A DNA stretch of 64,000 nt from Corythucha ciliata (Eukaryota; Arthropoda; Insecta; Hemiptera; Tingidae): assembly GCA_038030265.1 (NCBI GenBank), contig CM075938.1:54243189-54307188 (forward strand), in the 5' to 3' direction. Below the pieces are notes generated by a model. The model was not told the origin of the DNA and did not search any database. It saw only the letters and a program-made list of their open reading frames with translations. The first letter of the stretch is position 1; each line of letters opens with the position of its first letter. The position numbers and the translations under genes were made by a program. Shown here piece by piece: positions 21,396-32,636 of this stretch.

Positions 21396-22260
21396 GAATT
21401 AAGAAAAACGTTAATTTTCAGTTCAAATTGGGGGACAAGTGCTAATTCTCAGTTAAAAATGGGAAAAATTGTTAATTTGCAGCTTAAATTGAGTCAAACG
21501 CCGATTCTTGGCAAAAATTGACAAAATTCAGTAGATAATGCACGGTTTGCATGGAGATGCTACCACGCTGCCAAAATTTAGAAAAAGCGAAAATTCGCTT
21601 AAAATTGAGAAACATCAATAATTGACGAATTAAGTGTCGTGAAATTTATAATTTAAAAATGATGATTTTTTGACAGAAAATGATGGATAGATGTACATTT
21701 TTTGGTTTGAAAAAAAAAAATTCCATTTATAAAAAATGGCTCATTAGTGGTTAAAATCAAGAAAAATACGAATCACTGCAAGAACTCAGAAAAAAACGCT
21801 AAGGGTGCCCGCGCACTAGGCAGCCAAGATTTCCTGGCTGCGGCAGCCAGGAAATCTTGGCTGCCTAGTGCGCGGGCACCCTAAAATGGCGAAAAATCGT
21901 TAATCCGTGGCCAGAAAAATGAAGGAAGTGAAAAAATCGCTTAATTCACAGCAAAAAGCTTTACGTAATTCGCGACGAAAATTGAGGAAAAACTCTAATT
22001 CGTGGGTTAAATGTACAAAAATCTATAATTTTAGGGGCTAAAATGAGGATAAACGCTAATGAGCGGTTATAATAATAATAAATTGCTAATTGGGTGTTAA
22101 ATTGAGAAAATTTGCAAATTCACAAAAAATTGAGAAAATGGCAAGCCGAGGCTTCCGGAGGCAACTTTGCAGCCAACTTGCAAAAAGCGCTAATTTATGG
22201 TAAAAATTTGTGAAAAATCGCTAGCTCACGGCAAGAATTAAGAAAAATCTCTGATTCTCC
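21396..22260. repeat. ~28-bp repeat array copy, plus-oriented, direct duplicate of 20370-20900
   Basis: 21733-22255 repeats 20370-20900 in the same orientation about 1.36 kb downstream with few substitutions. The 21640-21735 stretch is unrelated AT-rich sequence. The copy ends in a C run at 22258-22271. Confidence 0.85.
21803..21881. mobile_element. 79-bp perfect palindromic MITE, TAA-flanked (copy 2)
   Basis: Same element as 20446-20524, here with fully matching 39-base arms. Flanked by TAA at 21800-21802 and 21882-21884. It lies within the duplicated segment, so the two copies reflect segmental duplication rather than two insertions. Confidence 0.85.
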
Positions 22261-22474
22261 CCCCCCCCCCCAAGACAAATTCCTACTTAAGTCACTGGTT
22301 TGGGGTTTCGATGAACCTTTTGTACCGTATTTCTCAAATTTCAAATTGGCAACCCTAAGCTCGAGGATATCGCTCGTGTCATAATTTTGCTTTGAAACTC
22401 TTTTTTTTCAGAGAATTTCATGCAAAAACTCCTCCAAAAGCTCAAAGTAAGGCGCGAAATAGTACCCGCTGAGT
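22261..22474. other. unassigned spacer
   Basis: C run followed by unassigned sequence. Confidence 0.3.
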
Positions 22475-22670
22475 TTTCGAAGTAATATTGGCTCTGAAGA
22501 TGGAAATGTAATTGGTAATTGTTAATTACAAATTACTTCGAAAAAGTGCTTTTAATTACAAATTATCAATTATTACAATGGCGTGTTGTCATCAATTACA
22601 AAGTACCAATTACTAATTGTAATTGAATTACGTAATTCAATTACATGTAATTCTCAATTACTGCCCAGAC
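22475..22670. repeat. AATTAC-rich dispersed repeat
   Basis: Repeated GTAATTG, AATTAC and CAATTAC words over about 190 bp, with self-complementary GAATTACGTAATTC near 22626, ending at CTGCCCAGACCTG. This resembles low-complexity MITE sequence common in insect genomes. Confidence 0.5.
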
Positions 22671-24245
22671 CTGATTATAACCATGAATTAGCGATTTTTC
22701 CCAATTTTAGCCGCGAATTCTTTCTTCATATCAAATGCGAATCTCCGCGTTTCTTCAATTTTAGCCGTAAATTAGTAGATTTTCTCAAATTGATCCGCGA
22801 TTTATCATTTTTCTCCGTTTCAGCGCGGCGAATAAGCGCTTCTTGCCCACTTTAGCCGCGAACTCACTCAATTTTTAGCAGCGAATGAGCTCTTCCTCTA
22901 AATGTTCGTCTCAGTTTTAGCCACGAGTTAACGTTTTATTCCTCTAATTTGAGCGTTTTTCTTCATTTCTTAGAGAGCGATAATCAATGCACTTAAAGTC
23001 TGATTGCTATGGGCCTTTCCGTAAACACACAGTAATGTAAAGTTATTCGAGATATTCCATGAGATATCCAGTGATTGATAAACCCACCCTTAGTCATGCG
23101 AAGTAGCGTTTATCACCGTTTTAGCCGCAAGTTATCTCGTTTCCTCAATTCTAGCAGCGACTTAGCGTTTTGTTTTCTTAGTTTTAGCTGAGCAATATTT
23201 CCTAATTTTAACCGTGAATTATTCCTTAATTTCACGCCTGAATCACCGGTTTTACTCAATTTCAGCTTCGAACTGGAGGATATTCAAAAAAAAAAAAATC
23301 TGTGAATTAGCGTTTATTTCCATTTCAGCTCCGCGAATGAGCGCCTTTTGTAATATTGGCCGTGAATCAACGCAATTTCCGAAAATTAGCCGGGAATTAG
23401 CGGAATTACCAAGTGTATCTTTGAATTAGCGTTTCTTCAATTTTATAGCTTCACATTACGCACAAGCCCTTGTTTGTGCCAAGAAATAGCGTGTTTCTTC
23501 ATTTTAGCAGCTGATAAGCGCTTCCTGCCTCAATTAGCCACGAATTAAATATGTAATTATCTTTATTTTAACGGCAAATGAGCGTTTGAAATCAATTTTA
23601 GGCGGGAATCAGCGGTTTGTCTCAGGTTTAGACGTGAATAAGCGGCTTTTCTATCCATGTATCCGTGAATTACCTTTTTTCTCGTTTTTTGCCGCGATCT
23701 AAGCGCTTTTTGAATTTTTAGTCGCGAATTATTCCTTAATTTTAGCCACGAATTACCGCGTTTCCCCAATTTTAGCCAATTTTCTCAAATCGTTCCGCGA
23801 ATTGGCTTATTTCTCCATTTTAGTTGGGAATGAGCATTTTACTTTAATTTAAAGGCTGAAATTAGCAGATTTTCTCAGTTTTAGCCGCGAATTAGGGGGC
23901 TTTCTCAATTTTAGCCGTGAATTAGCAATTTTTTTCATTCGCTTTTTTTTTCTGTCGTTGCCTCGAGAAATCACGAATTTGGCGTTTTCAAAAAAGTTCA
24001 GCCAGAAGAGCGATGGACTCCTGCTTTTTCTCAATTTTCGCCACATAATTAGCTTTTTTTTTTTTTTTTTTTTTTTTTCATTTTCAGCCACGAATTAGTG
24101 ATTTATTTTCGTTTTCTACTATGAGTCACAGCTTTTCTACTACCGCAAAAGCCGCTATTTGACATTAGCGTTTTCTTTCAACGTTCTCCCGCGTATACTC
24201 TCCCAAAGAGTAGCACATTAGAACGCTTTCTCAATTTCTTCGGCC
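22671..24245. repeat. ~28-bp repeat array copy, minus-oriented
   Basis: About 1.5 kb of units such as TTTCTCAATTTTAGCCGCGA with a T run at 24056-24078. The section 23000-23100 is less repetitive. The array is cut at 24246-24248 (TTA) by the 4.5-kb element and resumes at 28761. Confidence 0.8.
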
Positions 24246-24329
24246 TTAAGGTCTCCCCACACATTTCCGGCCGTGTGTCGGTGCGGACTCGGCGCGGTGA
24301 GGAGAGCCCACACATGTCCGATTCGCAAC

Positions 24330-25670
24330 CGATCCGTCTCCGTGATTCGAGGGGTAAAATATAAACTGGAGTGATTGCTTCGATTTAATTTTTTGCCAAG
24401 GTACTTACTCTACTCTTAAATGAACTTTTGTTCATTAAAGAACGGGATCCCATCAGGTGCGATTGTGTTACCTGTAAGAGGTACTCCTATTTTACTGCCT
24501 ACCGGTAGATTTTAGCTCCGTAGACATGAAAGTGCACGTCTTCGATTCGTACTACTTTTGTTGAACACGGCGTGATAATTAATTAAATTAATATAAAAAC
24601 CCACCCGTGGGGCACATGGCTGGAAATAGGACATCAATTCGCGGTTTCCTGACAACTACACTGAGACTTTGAAATCGAAGATTGGTGAAGAAATAGAGCC
24701 AGAATTTAGGGAGGAAACTTGTCTGAAATTACCTTCCAGATTTTGACAGCTGCTTTTCATTCGGCGACGATCTGTATATTAAGGTAAAGTTATTTTGTTA
24801 TGAAATGAAATTGTATTCATTTCGTTTTTTATTATAATTTATTATTATATGCCTTTGATGCTTGTTACTGGAACAGAGCCCTGAGGGTTGCGTATAGTTG
24901 TAGAAAACCGATTCGGAGAAATTAAAGAAACAATGAGTGAGATGACATGATACTGTTTTTCTTTCTTTTGGAAGACTGAACTGAACGCTCACAACGTCGC
25001 TAATACTCTTCACAGTTGAAATTGTTTTTTTTTCTGTCATTTTTCATGAATGTTAGGCATCAAACTCAAACATAAGGGAAGTAAATCTTGTATTATTTAA
25101 TGTATAGTTGAGTGACATCATTGGGATGTTTAGCAGACTGCAGGGAGATGGAATTTAGTATGCGCGGGTAACGTAATATTGGATCTTTTCAGGATGGAGA
25201 CATGAGAATGGAGGCACTATCCGTTCAATGGTTTGAGGCATGAAAATAGGTTTGTTCGTTTGTCGTCTGGAGCTGCTCTGGACTGCACGAACAGTCCGAA
25301 AAGCGATCTTTTGTCATCCCGAATTACACTGAAACTGAAAGCATTCGTTTGTCAAATCTCGGACTGTTCAGTGCAGCACTATCCACACTGAAAAATTCAG
25401 GAGGAATGATCAGGACTTTAACCAGTGATAGTACTAGGAGGAGCACTGAAAAATCTCGATTTTCGGTATGGCGTCTGTCGTCCGTCGTCCACTTTTTTCT
25501 CGACAGATCTGGACGAGTGATGGCTCAAAAGTTGTGTCTTCATCTCTAGATGTACACCGTAAAATTTGAAAACGATTGGTTGAGCGATTAGCATGAACTA
25601 ATTTCTGAAAGTCGGTGTCATATTATCGTGCATCTTTGAATATAAAGTTCGTTTATCCGTTTTGATAAAT
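24330..25670. other. interior of the 4.5-kb element, no clear gene
   Basis: Unique-looking sequence with no recognised domain. The minus frame 25040-24798 and the plus frame 25349-25549 show no family features. Confidence 0.35.
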
Positions 25671-25725
25671 ATGCCGAAAAGGAAAATCACAAAATTGGAC
25701 CAAAGTCGACGTGTGTCGACACAAG
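25671..25725 (+). other. possible first coding exon ending in a splice donor
   Basis: An ATG at 25671 opens MPKRKITKLDQSRRVSTQ, basic and nuclear-protein-like, and ends at CACAAG/GTTAGT, a reasonable donor. No matching downstream exon was found before the repeat array starting near 25745, so this may be a relic of a transposase or host exon. Confidence 0.25.
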
Positions 25726-25744
25726 GTTAGTTGAACTTTATGTC

Positions 25745-27520
25745 ATTCATTTTTAGATCAAATTGGGGAAAGCTGATAATTCCCTGCTATAAATGGATAA
25801 TTTGCAGCTGAAAGGGCTATTTCGGCGGCTAAGATTGAGTAAAATCACTATTTCACGGATAAATTGTGGTATCTACGTTTTCGCGCCTTCTGTGGCTAAA
25901 ATTGAGAAAAACGGCAAAACGGCAGGTTATAGCCAAAAGTAAAACAAAATTGCTAATGCGATACTAAAATGTAAATAAAGAACAATGCTTATTTGCGGCC
26001 AATAGGAAATTATCCGCTAAAATTAAGGGAAATACTAATTTTCAGCCTTAAGTTGATAAAAAAAATGCTAATTCACTGTTAAAAATGGGAAAAATTGCCA
26101 AATTTGCTAGGAAACTTTAATACGCTTCTAAACTTAAGAAGATTCGCGGCAAAAATAGAGGAAAATCACTAATTCGCGGTTAAATAAGGTAAAAATTTAA
26201 ATTTGGGTCAACAGTTAAAAAGACGCCAATTCGTGGCTTCTGAAGGCAACGTTAAGGCTAAAATTGAGAAAAAGCGTCAATTTATGGGTAATAGTTGGAA
26301 ACCCCGTTAATGCGTGGCTATAAAACTGGGATTAGCGTTTGATACCGTTATTTTTTGCGGCTAACATTCAGGAAAACACAAGGAAAAATGACAATTTTTA
26401 TCTCAAACTGAGAAAAGTGCTCATTCCCTACTAAAATAGCTCTGATAGTTTACAGATAAAATTCAGGAAAACGCCAACTAATGCACAGGATAAAAACTCT
26501 GCTTTGCCGCTAAAGTTGAGAAAAAGACAAATTCATGGCTATTTGTGTTTTGGTGAAGGGGGTTGCTAATTCACAGCTAAAATTGTGATAAAATGCTACA
26601 ATTTAGCAGCTTTAAAAATTGAGAAAAAGCGCAAATTAACAGCTGAAGGGGGGAAACGCTAACTCATGAATTCTCGGGGCAACATTTGGGACATTGGGGC
26701 GTCATTGGGCGGGGGGGGGATTCGCGTATAAATAAAAGTTGAGGAAAACTCAACTAAGGTATGAAAAATTACGATTTCACCGATAAAATCGAGAAAAACC
26801 GCTAAAAATCGCAGCTAAATTTAGAAAAATGTGCTAATTTACTGATAAAATTGAGAAAAAAAACGCTAATCCAATCCACAGCTGAAAATAAGAAAACGCC
26901 AACTCGCCGATTCTTGGGGGCAACTTCGGGGCTGAAATTGAGAAAAAGCGCGAATTCACAGAAAACGCCAACTCACGGATTGCCGGGGCTGGGACTGTAA
27001 TTGAGAAAAAGCGCTGATTCACGGCGTGAAATAGAAAAAAAACGCGAATTCGCATCTAAAACTGGAGGAAAACTGTAATTCATAACTAAGGTATGAAAAA
27101 TTCCAATTTTACGGATAAAATCCAGAAAAAATGCTACAAAACTCGCAGCTAATATTAAGAAATGTGCAAATAAGCTCATTCACTGTTAAAATTGAGGGTA
27201 AAAAAGGCTGAAATCGAGATAACGCCAACTTGCAGATTCTTGGGTAACTTCGGGAACAAAATTGAGAAAAAGCACTGATTCAAGTGGCTAAAACTAAAAA
27301 AAAATAAAAAATAAAATAAAAAACGTTAATTCATGGGAAGAATTTAGAAAAACACATATTGGCGTTTAAAATGGAGAAAAGCGCTAATTTGTGAATAAAA
27401 TTTGGGCAGAGCACTCAAACGCTACCTCTACTTTGCGGATTCTTGAGGCAAATTCATGGCTATAATTCATATAGCACCGATTCACAGCTAAATTTTGTTG
27501 TTTTTTCTTGTTTTTCGTTT
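25745..27520. repeat. ~28-bp repeat array, plus-oriented, inside the 4.5-kb element
   Basis: Units of GCTAATTCGCGGCTAAAATT type with repeated marker GGCTTCTGAAGGCAAC (26234) and related GATTCTTGGGGGCAACTTCGG blocks (first 20 bases) near 26910, 26980 and 27235, giving a longer period of a few hundred bases. Small frames in this region are repeat shadows. Confidence 0.8.
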
Positions 27521-27694
27521 TAATAATGAAACGTTAACTATGTACCTTAGAGGTTAACTATCGTAAATGCATTTTCATAAATTTTAAAATTTGAAATTAA
27601 AAAATTTAAATTAATACATAAAATTTCGTCTAACCCTCCATGATTAGGCAATCATAAATTTTAAAACAGGTGAAAATACAATTATACTTTTTGG

Positions 27695-27757
27695 CGCTCT
27701 TCCTCTCACTCTCTCTCTCTATCCCTCTCTCTCGCTTTCTCCCTCCCTCTTTTGAGT
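27695..27757. repeat. (CT)n-rich microsatellite
   Basis: Interrupted CTCTCTCT tract. It produces a Glu/Arg-rich minus-strand frame (27926-27630) that is not a gene. Confidence 0.8.
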
Positions 27758-28019
27758 TCTTAAAAAGATGGCGTGGAATGGGTGGGTGAGGGTATATCTT
27801 TGATGAGTTCATCGAAGTATGTACATGATATTTGCTGAGTCCTGTAGAATGTATGGGATCAGACATAACCCATTCGTCCAACGTGCCCACATTTTTACAC
27901 CCTTTCACCCACATCAACTCCTCCAAATATTGTCGCCCCCTGGTGTAATGTCAACAGCAATAGTCAAAAAGCCATGATTTTCAAACTATCTACCTCTAAA
28001 CTGACTATGGGATACCAAC

Positions 28020-28200
28020 TTTGCTAATGATTCGAAAATGTAATTTAAAATTGAATTTGAGAAAAATGTATTTTGAATACGTATTTTGTGTTTGTATTTC
28101 AAATACTTTTATAAAGGTATTTTGTATTGTGTATTTTGAATACGTTTTTAGAAGTATTTTCTATTTTAAACACGTTTTCGAAGTATTTTGCCACGTTTGT
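28020..28200. repeat. GTATTTTGAATACG-type dispersed repeat
   Basis: Repeated GTATTTTG, GAATACG and CAAATAC words, partly self-complementary (TTTGAATACGTATTTTGTG near 28072). This is a known style of insect MITE-like repeat. Confidence 0.5.
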
Positions 28201-28760
28201 CTGCCGCACTCTGTACATTCAACAGTCAAACGTCTCAAGTTCTCACAGAATATTAAAATTGAATATGAAAAAATAGTTTCGTTAACAACACCATTATTGG
28301 TGTTGGAGGGGAAGTTCATAACAACAATGGCCTGGCATTTCCTTCGATGACGAATGCACTTTTCTCTACCCCCTGCTGCCGGTACGTTTTTCCCCCTAGC
28401 CTACACGTTCAGCAGCTGTTCATTTCGGAATCAGATTCAAACACCATCCTCCAAGATGGTGAAAAGGCGGCGCGTTTCCCTGAGTCTAGAATTCAGTACT
28501 TAAAGGTACAGATATATTTACACTTTATAAATAAATGAACCTTGGCACTGAGAAAAGAAAGAAAAAAAAATGGGCGTAAAATGATGAAAAAGTGCGACTG
28601 GCACGGTACGGACACGGCGCGGAAACGACTCGGAGAATGAGCTCGAACATGTGTAGGCTCTCACATGTTAATTCAGTTGTTTTCATTTCACCGACACACG
28701 GCCGAGTGTCGGTGCAGACTCGGCGCGGTGAGAACACGGATATGTGTGGGGAGACCTTTA

Positions 28761-28905
28761 AAGGCCTATAGGAATTTGGAGTTGACGTACTTTCTCTGTT
28801 TTGTCCGCGAAGTTGCCTTCAGATAACTCGAATTGGTGTATTTTTCCTAATTTAAGTGGCAAATAATCGCTTGTTCTCAATATTTGCAGCTAATCATCGC
28901 TTTGA
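28761..28905. repeat. ~28-bp array, continuation after the 4.5-kb insertion
   Basis: Resumes with TGTCCGCGAAGTTGCCTTCAG at about 28800, minus-oriented like 22671-24245. Confidence 0.7.
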
Positions 28906-29165
28906 AACCTAAAAATCCATTTTTTTTTTTCATCTATTTATGCTTTTCGGTGCCCCCCCCCCCTGGTGGCCTCACCATCACCAGATCGCCCCTCTTCGTC
29001 GATAAACCATCATTCTGTGCAGATCCCCCTTCAACAGTCGCCCTTTGGTCGATGAAAAGTAATAAAAGAAATCTCTGGAATGACTGTCAACAAATTTTTG
29101 GTGGGTGCCATCTTCTTAGGGGGGGTTTAAACCCCCAAAACCCACCCCGTAAATCCACCACTGGC
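28895..29165. repeat. dispersed ~270-bp repeat, second copy at 60245-60535
   Basis: Shared blocks include CATCTATTTATGCTTTT, a C run, GCCTCACCATCAC, CATCATTCTGTGC, GAAATCTCTGGAATGACT, TCAACAAATTTTT and TTTAAACCCCCAAAACCCAC. The two copies also share the array sequence just upstream (GCTAATCATCGCTTTG), so the junction itself was duplicated. Confidence 0.85.
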
Positions 29166-29782
29166 TGATGTCGTCAGTTTCAGGCGATTTTACGAAAAGT
29201 CGGAAAGCGGCTCAGCGAGGTCCACACGTGCGTCGAGGCTCTTTCCGCGGAATTCAGGACTGTTGTTACAACGCACCTCGCTGGGTATCTTTCTGCGCCT
29301 TCCACGCGGACTTGCAGCAAGTCTTGAGACTCTGAGGGTGAGAAATGGACAGTTTCCTGCTTGAAAAGTCAACGTCAGTTGAGCAGAAGGGCCCCTTCTT
29401 CATCAGAGGCAGCGCTCGAAGGGCTCAGGTCCCGGCCCTACCGTATGGCTATGGAAAAGGCGAGGAAATCGTTACATCCCCAAAACTTGAAATTAATTTC
29501 ACGCTATTAACTACCTGTTGAGTCGCATGCCTACGATCATTCCATAACGAAACTGTTATTTTCTTAGCTCAAGAATCTGTTAGTACGTAGGGCCCCCGCC
29601 CCAAACATTTAGGAGCCCGAAGCAATATTCGCGGCTGTGGGTCGAGGTGTCGAGGTGTTCCCCCCCCCCCCCAGAACTCCCAAAGCTTGATGAATAGCCG
29701 CAAAATTACATATCATTTTGGAGCTAAATATCCGCGAAATCGAAAGTTTGCAAATGGGTTCGGATAGTTCGTACATCAAGGG

Positions 29783-29783
<1 letters not shown>
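29166..29783. other. unassigned sequence, GC-richer than its surroundings
   Basis: No recognisable gene. Contains a C run at about 29660-29672. Confidence 0.3.

Positions 29784-29833
<50 letters not shown>
29784..29833. repeat. 50-base T homopolymer
   Basis: Uninterrupted T run, i.e. poly(A) on the minus strand. It may mark the tail of a retroposed sequence, or simple slippage, just downstream of the small secreted-protein gene. Confidence 0.9.
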
Positions 29834-29834
<1 letters not shown>

Positions 29835-29889
29835 GTGACACTAGGAACACGGTTTGTATTTACGAAGCTACAGGTGTACATACCATTGT

Positions 29890-29912
29890 TTATTTATTTG
29901 TTTTTGATTGAA
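29890..29912 (-). terminator. polyadenylation signals AATAAA (overlapping)
   Basis: The minus strand reads AAACAAATAAATAAACAATG about 30-50 bases below the stop of the gene at 29941, giving two overlapping AATAAA hexamers. Confidence 0.6.
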
Positions 29913-29940
29913 TTTGACACAATAACGTTCCAAAATTAGA

Positions 29941-30307
29941 TCAATCGTCGTCCCAAAGCCATCGATTTGGATGACGATTGTACAGAGGGTCTAACGGTAA
30001 GTCTAAAGGTGATAAGCCACCGTGGCGAAACATTTCGAGTTGACGGTGATGACCGTCGTCGTGAAAACCAGGCTGCTCGATGACGGGTTCAATACCGTAG
30101 AAGGAAAGCGGCGACTGAGTATATTGGGCACCACTTGGGTCATTATAGAAGGGCAGTGCAGTACAATCTGAAAAAAAATACAAAAAAAAAAAAAATAATT
30201 TCACTTTTAAAGTAATGAAACAGAAATATGCGACAAAAATTTCTCTTCTTACCATGCTTGAGTATAAGTACTATAAGTAAAACGGTAATCATGGTCAGTT
30301 TGTTCAT
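29941..30307 (-). CDS. small secreted protein, two exons, function unknown
   Basis: Exon 1 is 30307-30253 and exon 2 is 30167-29941, 93 residues. The first exon (18 codons plus one base) encodes MNKLTMITVLLIVLILKH, a typical signal-peptide core. The donor CATG/GTAAGA and the acceptor TTTTTTTTCAG/ATTG bound an 85-base intron with a strong pyrimidine tract, and the join at phase 1 makes an aspartate codon. The likely cleavage is after DCTA, leaving about 71 residues that start LPFYNDPSGAQYTQSP, include a HDDGHHRQLEMFRHGG segment and end NRWLWDDD. No dibasic processing sites or cysteine framework are evident in the mature part, so it is not a classic neuropeptide precursor. AATAAA follows the stop. 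I do not recognise a family. A longer frame starting inside the intron (30255) is an artefact. Confidence 0.7.
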
Positions 30308-31296
30308 TTTCTACGGGCTTCAAAAACGCTAATACATTTTCTTCATTTCTTTTCGGGCGTTTTAATGAAAATTATATGACCTCCATTGTCGAACAAAATA
30401 ACAAAAACGATAAAATATAGCTCAAATTACAAACTCAAACGACCAAAGGAAATAAACAATAAACACAACAGAGGAGTCCACATAAGCAAACTTCTTCAAA
30501 ATATGCACCGTCCTTCAGAGTTAAAAAAAAAAATCATTACAATGTACCCCTGCTCCTCATTTTCCACCTCTTCGTTGTCCTCTATTATTTCACTCTCGGG
30601 ATACCGTTGTAACAGTCAAAGCTTTGTAATTAATGAAACTAAAACAATCGAATTTGAACCATCAAGGACGCTTATATTTTTCAGCCACGCATTTAATGTC
30701 AAAAATGCTGCATTCTTGAGTTTTTGCGTGACAAATTATTATTTTTTTTTTAATTTGAGCTTTCAGCACAAAATGCATCTATAAGGGGTCAGCAGCGCAA
30801 ATAATGACTCGTTTTGCATTGTCACTATAGTTTTGGCCGACTTTCTATCGACGCCGTGACGCCAGCGAGCACAGATAAATAATACAGGGAGTGTGTTGAT
30901 AGAAAATGTGATGCAAGATATGTCTCATTTCCCCCTGGAAGCTGGAAATCAACTGCTAAACGTCAATGTTTCCGGCAAACGCCCATACACAAGTGATTTT
31001 GGGGCATACGCAGAGCTTAAGCACTATTAGGCAGGTGCAGGTCCGATGATGATTCTCTAAAATTATTTTATTCTTTGCGGGGGTGAATCTCTGTGGGGCT
31101 AATGTGGAGGGTTGGAGGGACATTTTCATTTGAACGGCTTGTCTCGTTAAAAAAAACACTACTTCGTTGACTTAGCTCTTTCGAACCCCGTATTGTGCGA
31201 TATTTGACTCTTTCGGATATCTATTTTGCGAGTTTGACACCTTCAAAATAGGAAATCAAGTTTCTGCTGCTATCCAAGAGAGACAGAGAGTGAGTG
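30308..31296. other. intergenic: 5' flank of the small gene and 3' flank of Jockey element
   Basis: The first part is the presumed promoter region of the minus-strand gene. The latter part may be the 3' UTR of the minus-strand Jockey element, whose end I could not place. The 132-codon plus frame at 30386-30784 has low-complexity composition and no features. Confidence 0.35.
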
Positions 31297-32554
31297 TCAA
31301 ACCCATTGGGTTGAGGGGAGGAGATCGGTGTGACGTTTGCGTTTAAGTCGGCGATTTTGTCGGTCTGGTGGAACTGCATCGAGGATGCTGGCTGCTAGAG
31401 GGTTTGGATGGTTGTGGAGTCGTTGGTGGAAACGGGAATAAGAGGCCTGCAGGGTTTCCTGTACTGTTGGGATTTTAACGTCCTTGTGAAGGTTGGCGTT
31501 TTTGATATACCACGGCGCGTTGGTGATGATCCTTAGGGCACGGTTTTGAAAAGTTTGGACTCGTTTTACCTGTGAATTGGACGCACCCCCCCCCCCCAAA
31601 TCTGGCTTCCGTATTCCCAAATGGGTCTAATGAGCGTGAGGTATATCAAGCGCTTTGTATCATGAGGTAGTGGGGATAGGGACCCTAGAAGCGGCTTGAG
31701 TGTCTTGAGACGGTGTCGGCATCTTTTGAGGATGGATGTAATGTGTGAGTCGAAAGTCAAACGTTTGTCCAATTCTAGACCCAGGTAACGGACCTTAGTT
31801 TCAGAGGGAATGACTTCGCCGTCAATGCTCAATTCCGGTTCGTCGTTTGTACGGAGGTAGGTGAATATCACGGTGCAGGACTTTTGGGGGTTTAACTTCA
31901 TTTTCCATCTTGCAGCCCAGTCGTTCAGGTCAAAAGTAAGCTCCTCAATTTCTAGTCCCGCTCTCTCTCCTCTGGGCGAGCTGCAGAGGAATGCTGTGTC
32001 ATCGGCAAATTGAGCAGTGGTCATTGCCGGGGAGGTAGGTATGTCACCAGCATACACTAGGTATAATAGCGGGCCCAGCACACTTCCCTGGGGAACGCCT
32101 GCACGAATGTGCCGCGCACGGGATATGGCCTCACGGTATTTAACAGTGAAAGTGCGATTTGTCAAGTAAGATAGTAGAACACGGTAATACGTGTCAGGGA
32201 GAGCCGTTTTAAGCTTGTAGAGCAGTCCAGAATGCCAGACCCGATCGAATGCTTTTTCAGTGTCAGCAAATAGTCCAATGCAGGTTTCTTTTCCTTCGAA
32301 GGAGTCCAATATCTTGTCAACCACACGATGTAGTTGATGTATGCAGGAGTGGGCGTTCCGGAAGCCAAATTACGTAGCTGGTATCAGAGGTTCGAGTTGG
32401 TGGACCAATTTGGGAAGGAGTAATCTCTCGAAAATCTTGGAAAGAAGAGGGAGAAGGCTTATTGGTCGGTAGCTATGGGGGTCGTTGGAGGGTTTGTTTG
32501 GCTTGTGGATAAGAATGACGATGGCATGTTTCCATTCAGAGGGTATATAGCCTA
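31297..32554 (-). pseudogene. Jockey ORF2: reverse transcriptase and C-terminal region
   Basis: Begins in GYIPSEWKHAIVILIHKP, then SYRPISLLPLLSKIFERLL. An in-frame TAA at 32370-32368 stands where Jockey proteins have Gln before FGFRNAHSC. After it come IGLFADTEKAFDRVWH, AGVPQGSVLGPLLYLVY and AQFADDTAFLCS (catalytic FADD), then a thumb with RYLGLELDKRLTFDSHI and WEYGSQIWG. A frameshift in the C run at about 31590-31603 moves the last ~100 codons (ALRIITNAPWYIKN, ending at 31297) to another frame. One nonsense mutation and one indel make it inactive. Confidence 0.9.
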
Positions 32555-32636
32555 TTAGTAAATTAATTAGACTGATATTATCCGGACGACGATGGAAGGG
32601 CATAGCCCAACACGATTCGAGTTTCGAGAAAAAATG

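Larger units (their letters stand above)
24249..28757. mobile_element. 4.5-kb element with TIR AGGTCTCCCCACACAT, flanked by TTA
   Basis: The left end AGGTCTCCCCACACATTTCC and the right end, read inverted, AGGTCTCCCCACACATATCC agree at 19 of these 20 bases. Both ends continue into related subterminal sequence (GGCCGTGTGTCGGTG; CACACATGT). TTA flanks both sides (24246-24248, 28758-28760). The ~28-bp array runs on across the insertion: left flank ACGCTTTCTCAATTTCTTCGG, right flank CGTACTTTCTCTGTTTTGTCC, and the corresponding uninterrupted sequence is at 19880-19970. No transposase was found inside. It contains its own array, so it is probably non-autonomous or a composite. TTA suggests PIF/Harbinger. 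TTAA (piggyBac) is possible but gives asymmetric ends. Confidence 0.65.

Noticed and set aside
23849..24091. Lys-rich 80-codon minus frame in the array
   Set aside because: Repeat-derived sequence including a T run; periodic peptide pattern.
27630..27926. 98-codon Glu/Arg-rich minus frame
   Set aside because: Largely encoded by the interrupted (CT)n microsatellite.
24246..28761. piggyBac (TTAA) assignment of the 4.5-kb element
   Set aside because: TTAA is present at both ends, but using it makes the terminal repeats unequal by one base; TTA gives symmetrical ends.
29609..29939. Opposed frames with poly-Lys or poly-Phe runs
   Set aside because: Both come from translating the 50-base T homopolymer; no other coding evidence.
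30168..30255. Start of the small secreted gene within the long open frame at 30255
   Set aside because: It reads through a poly-pyrimidine intron with good GT-AG borders; splicing to the upstream signal-peptide exon is better supported.
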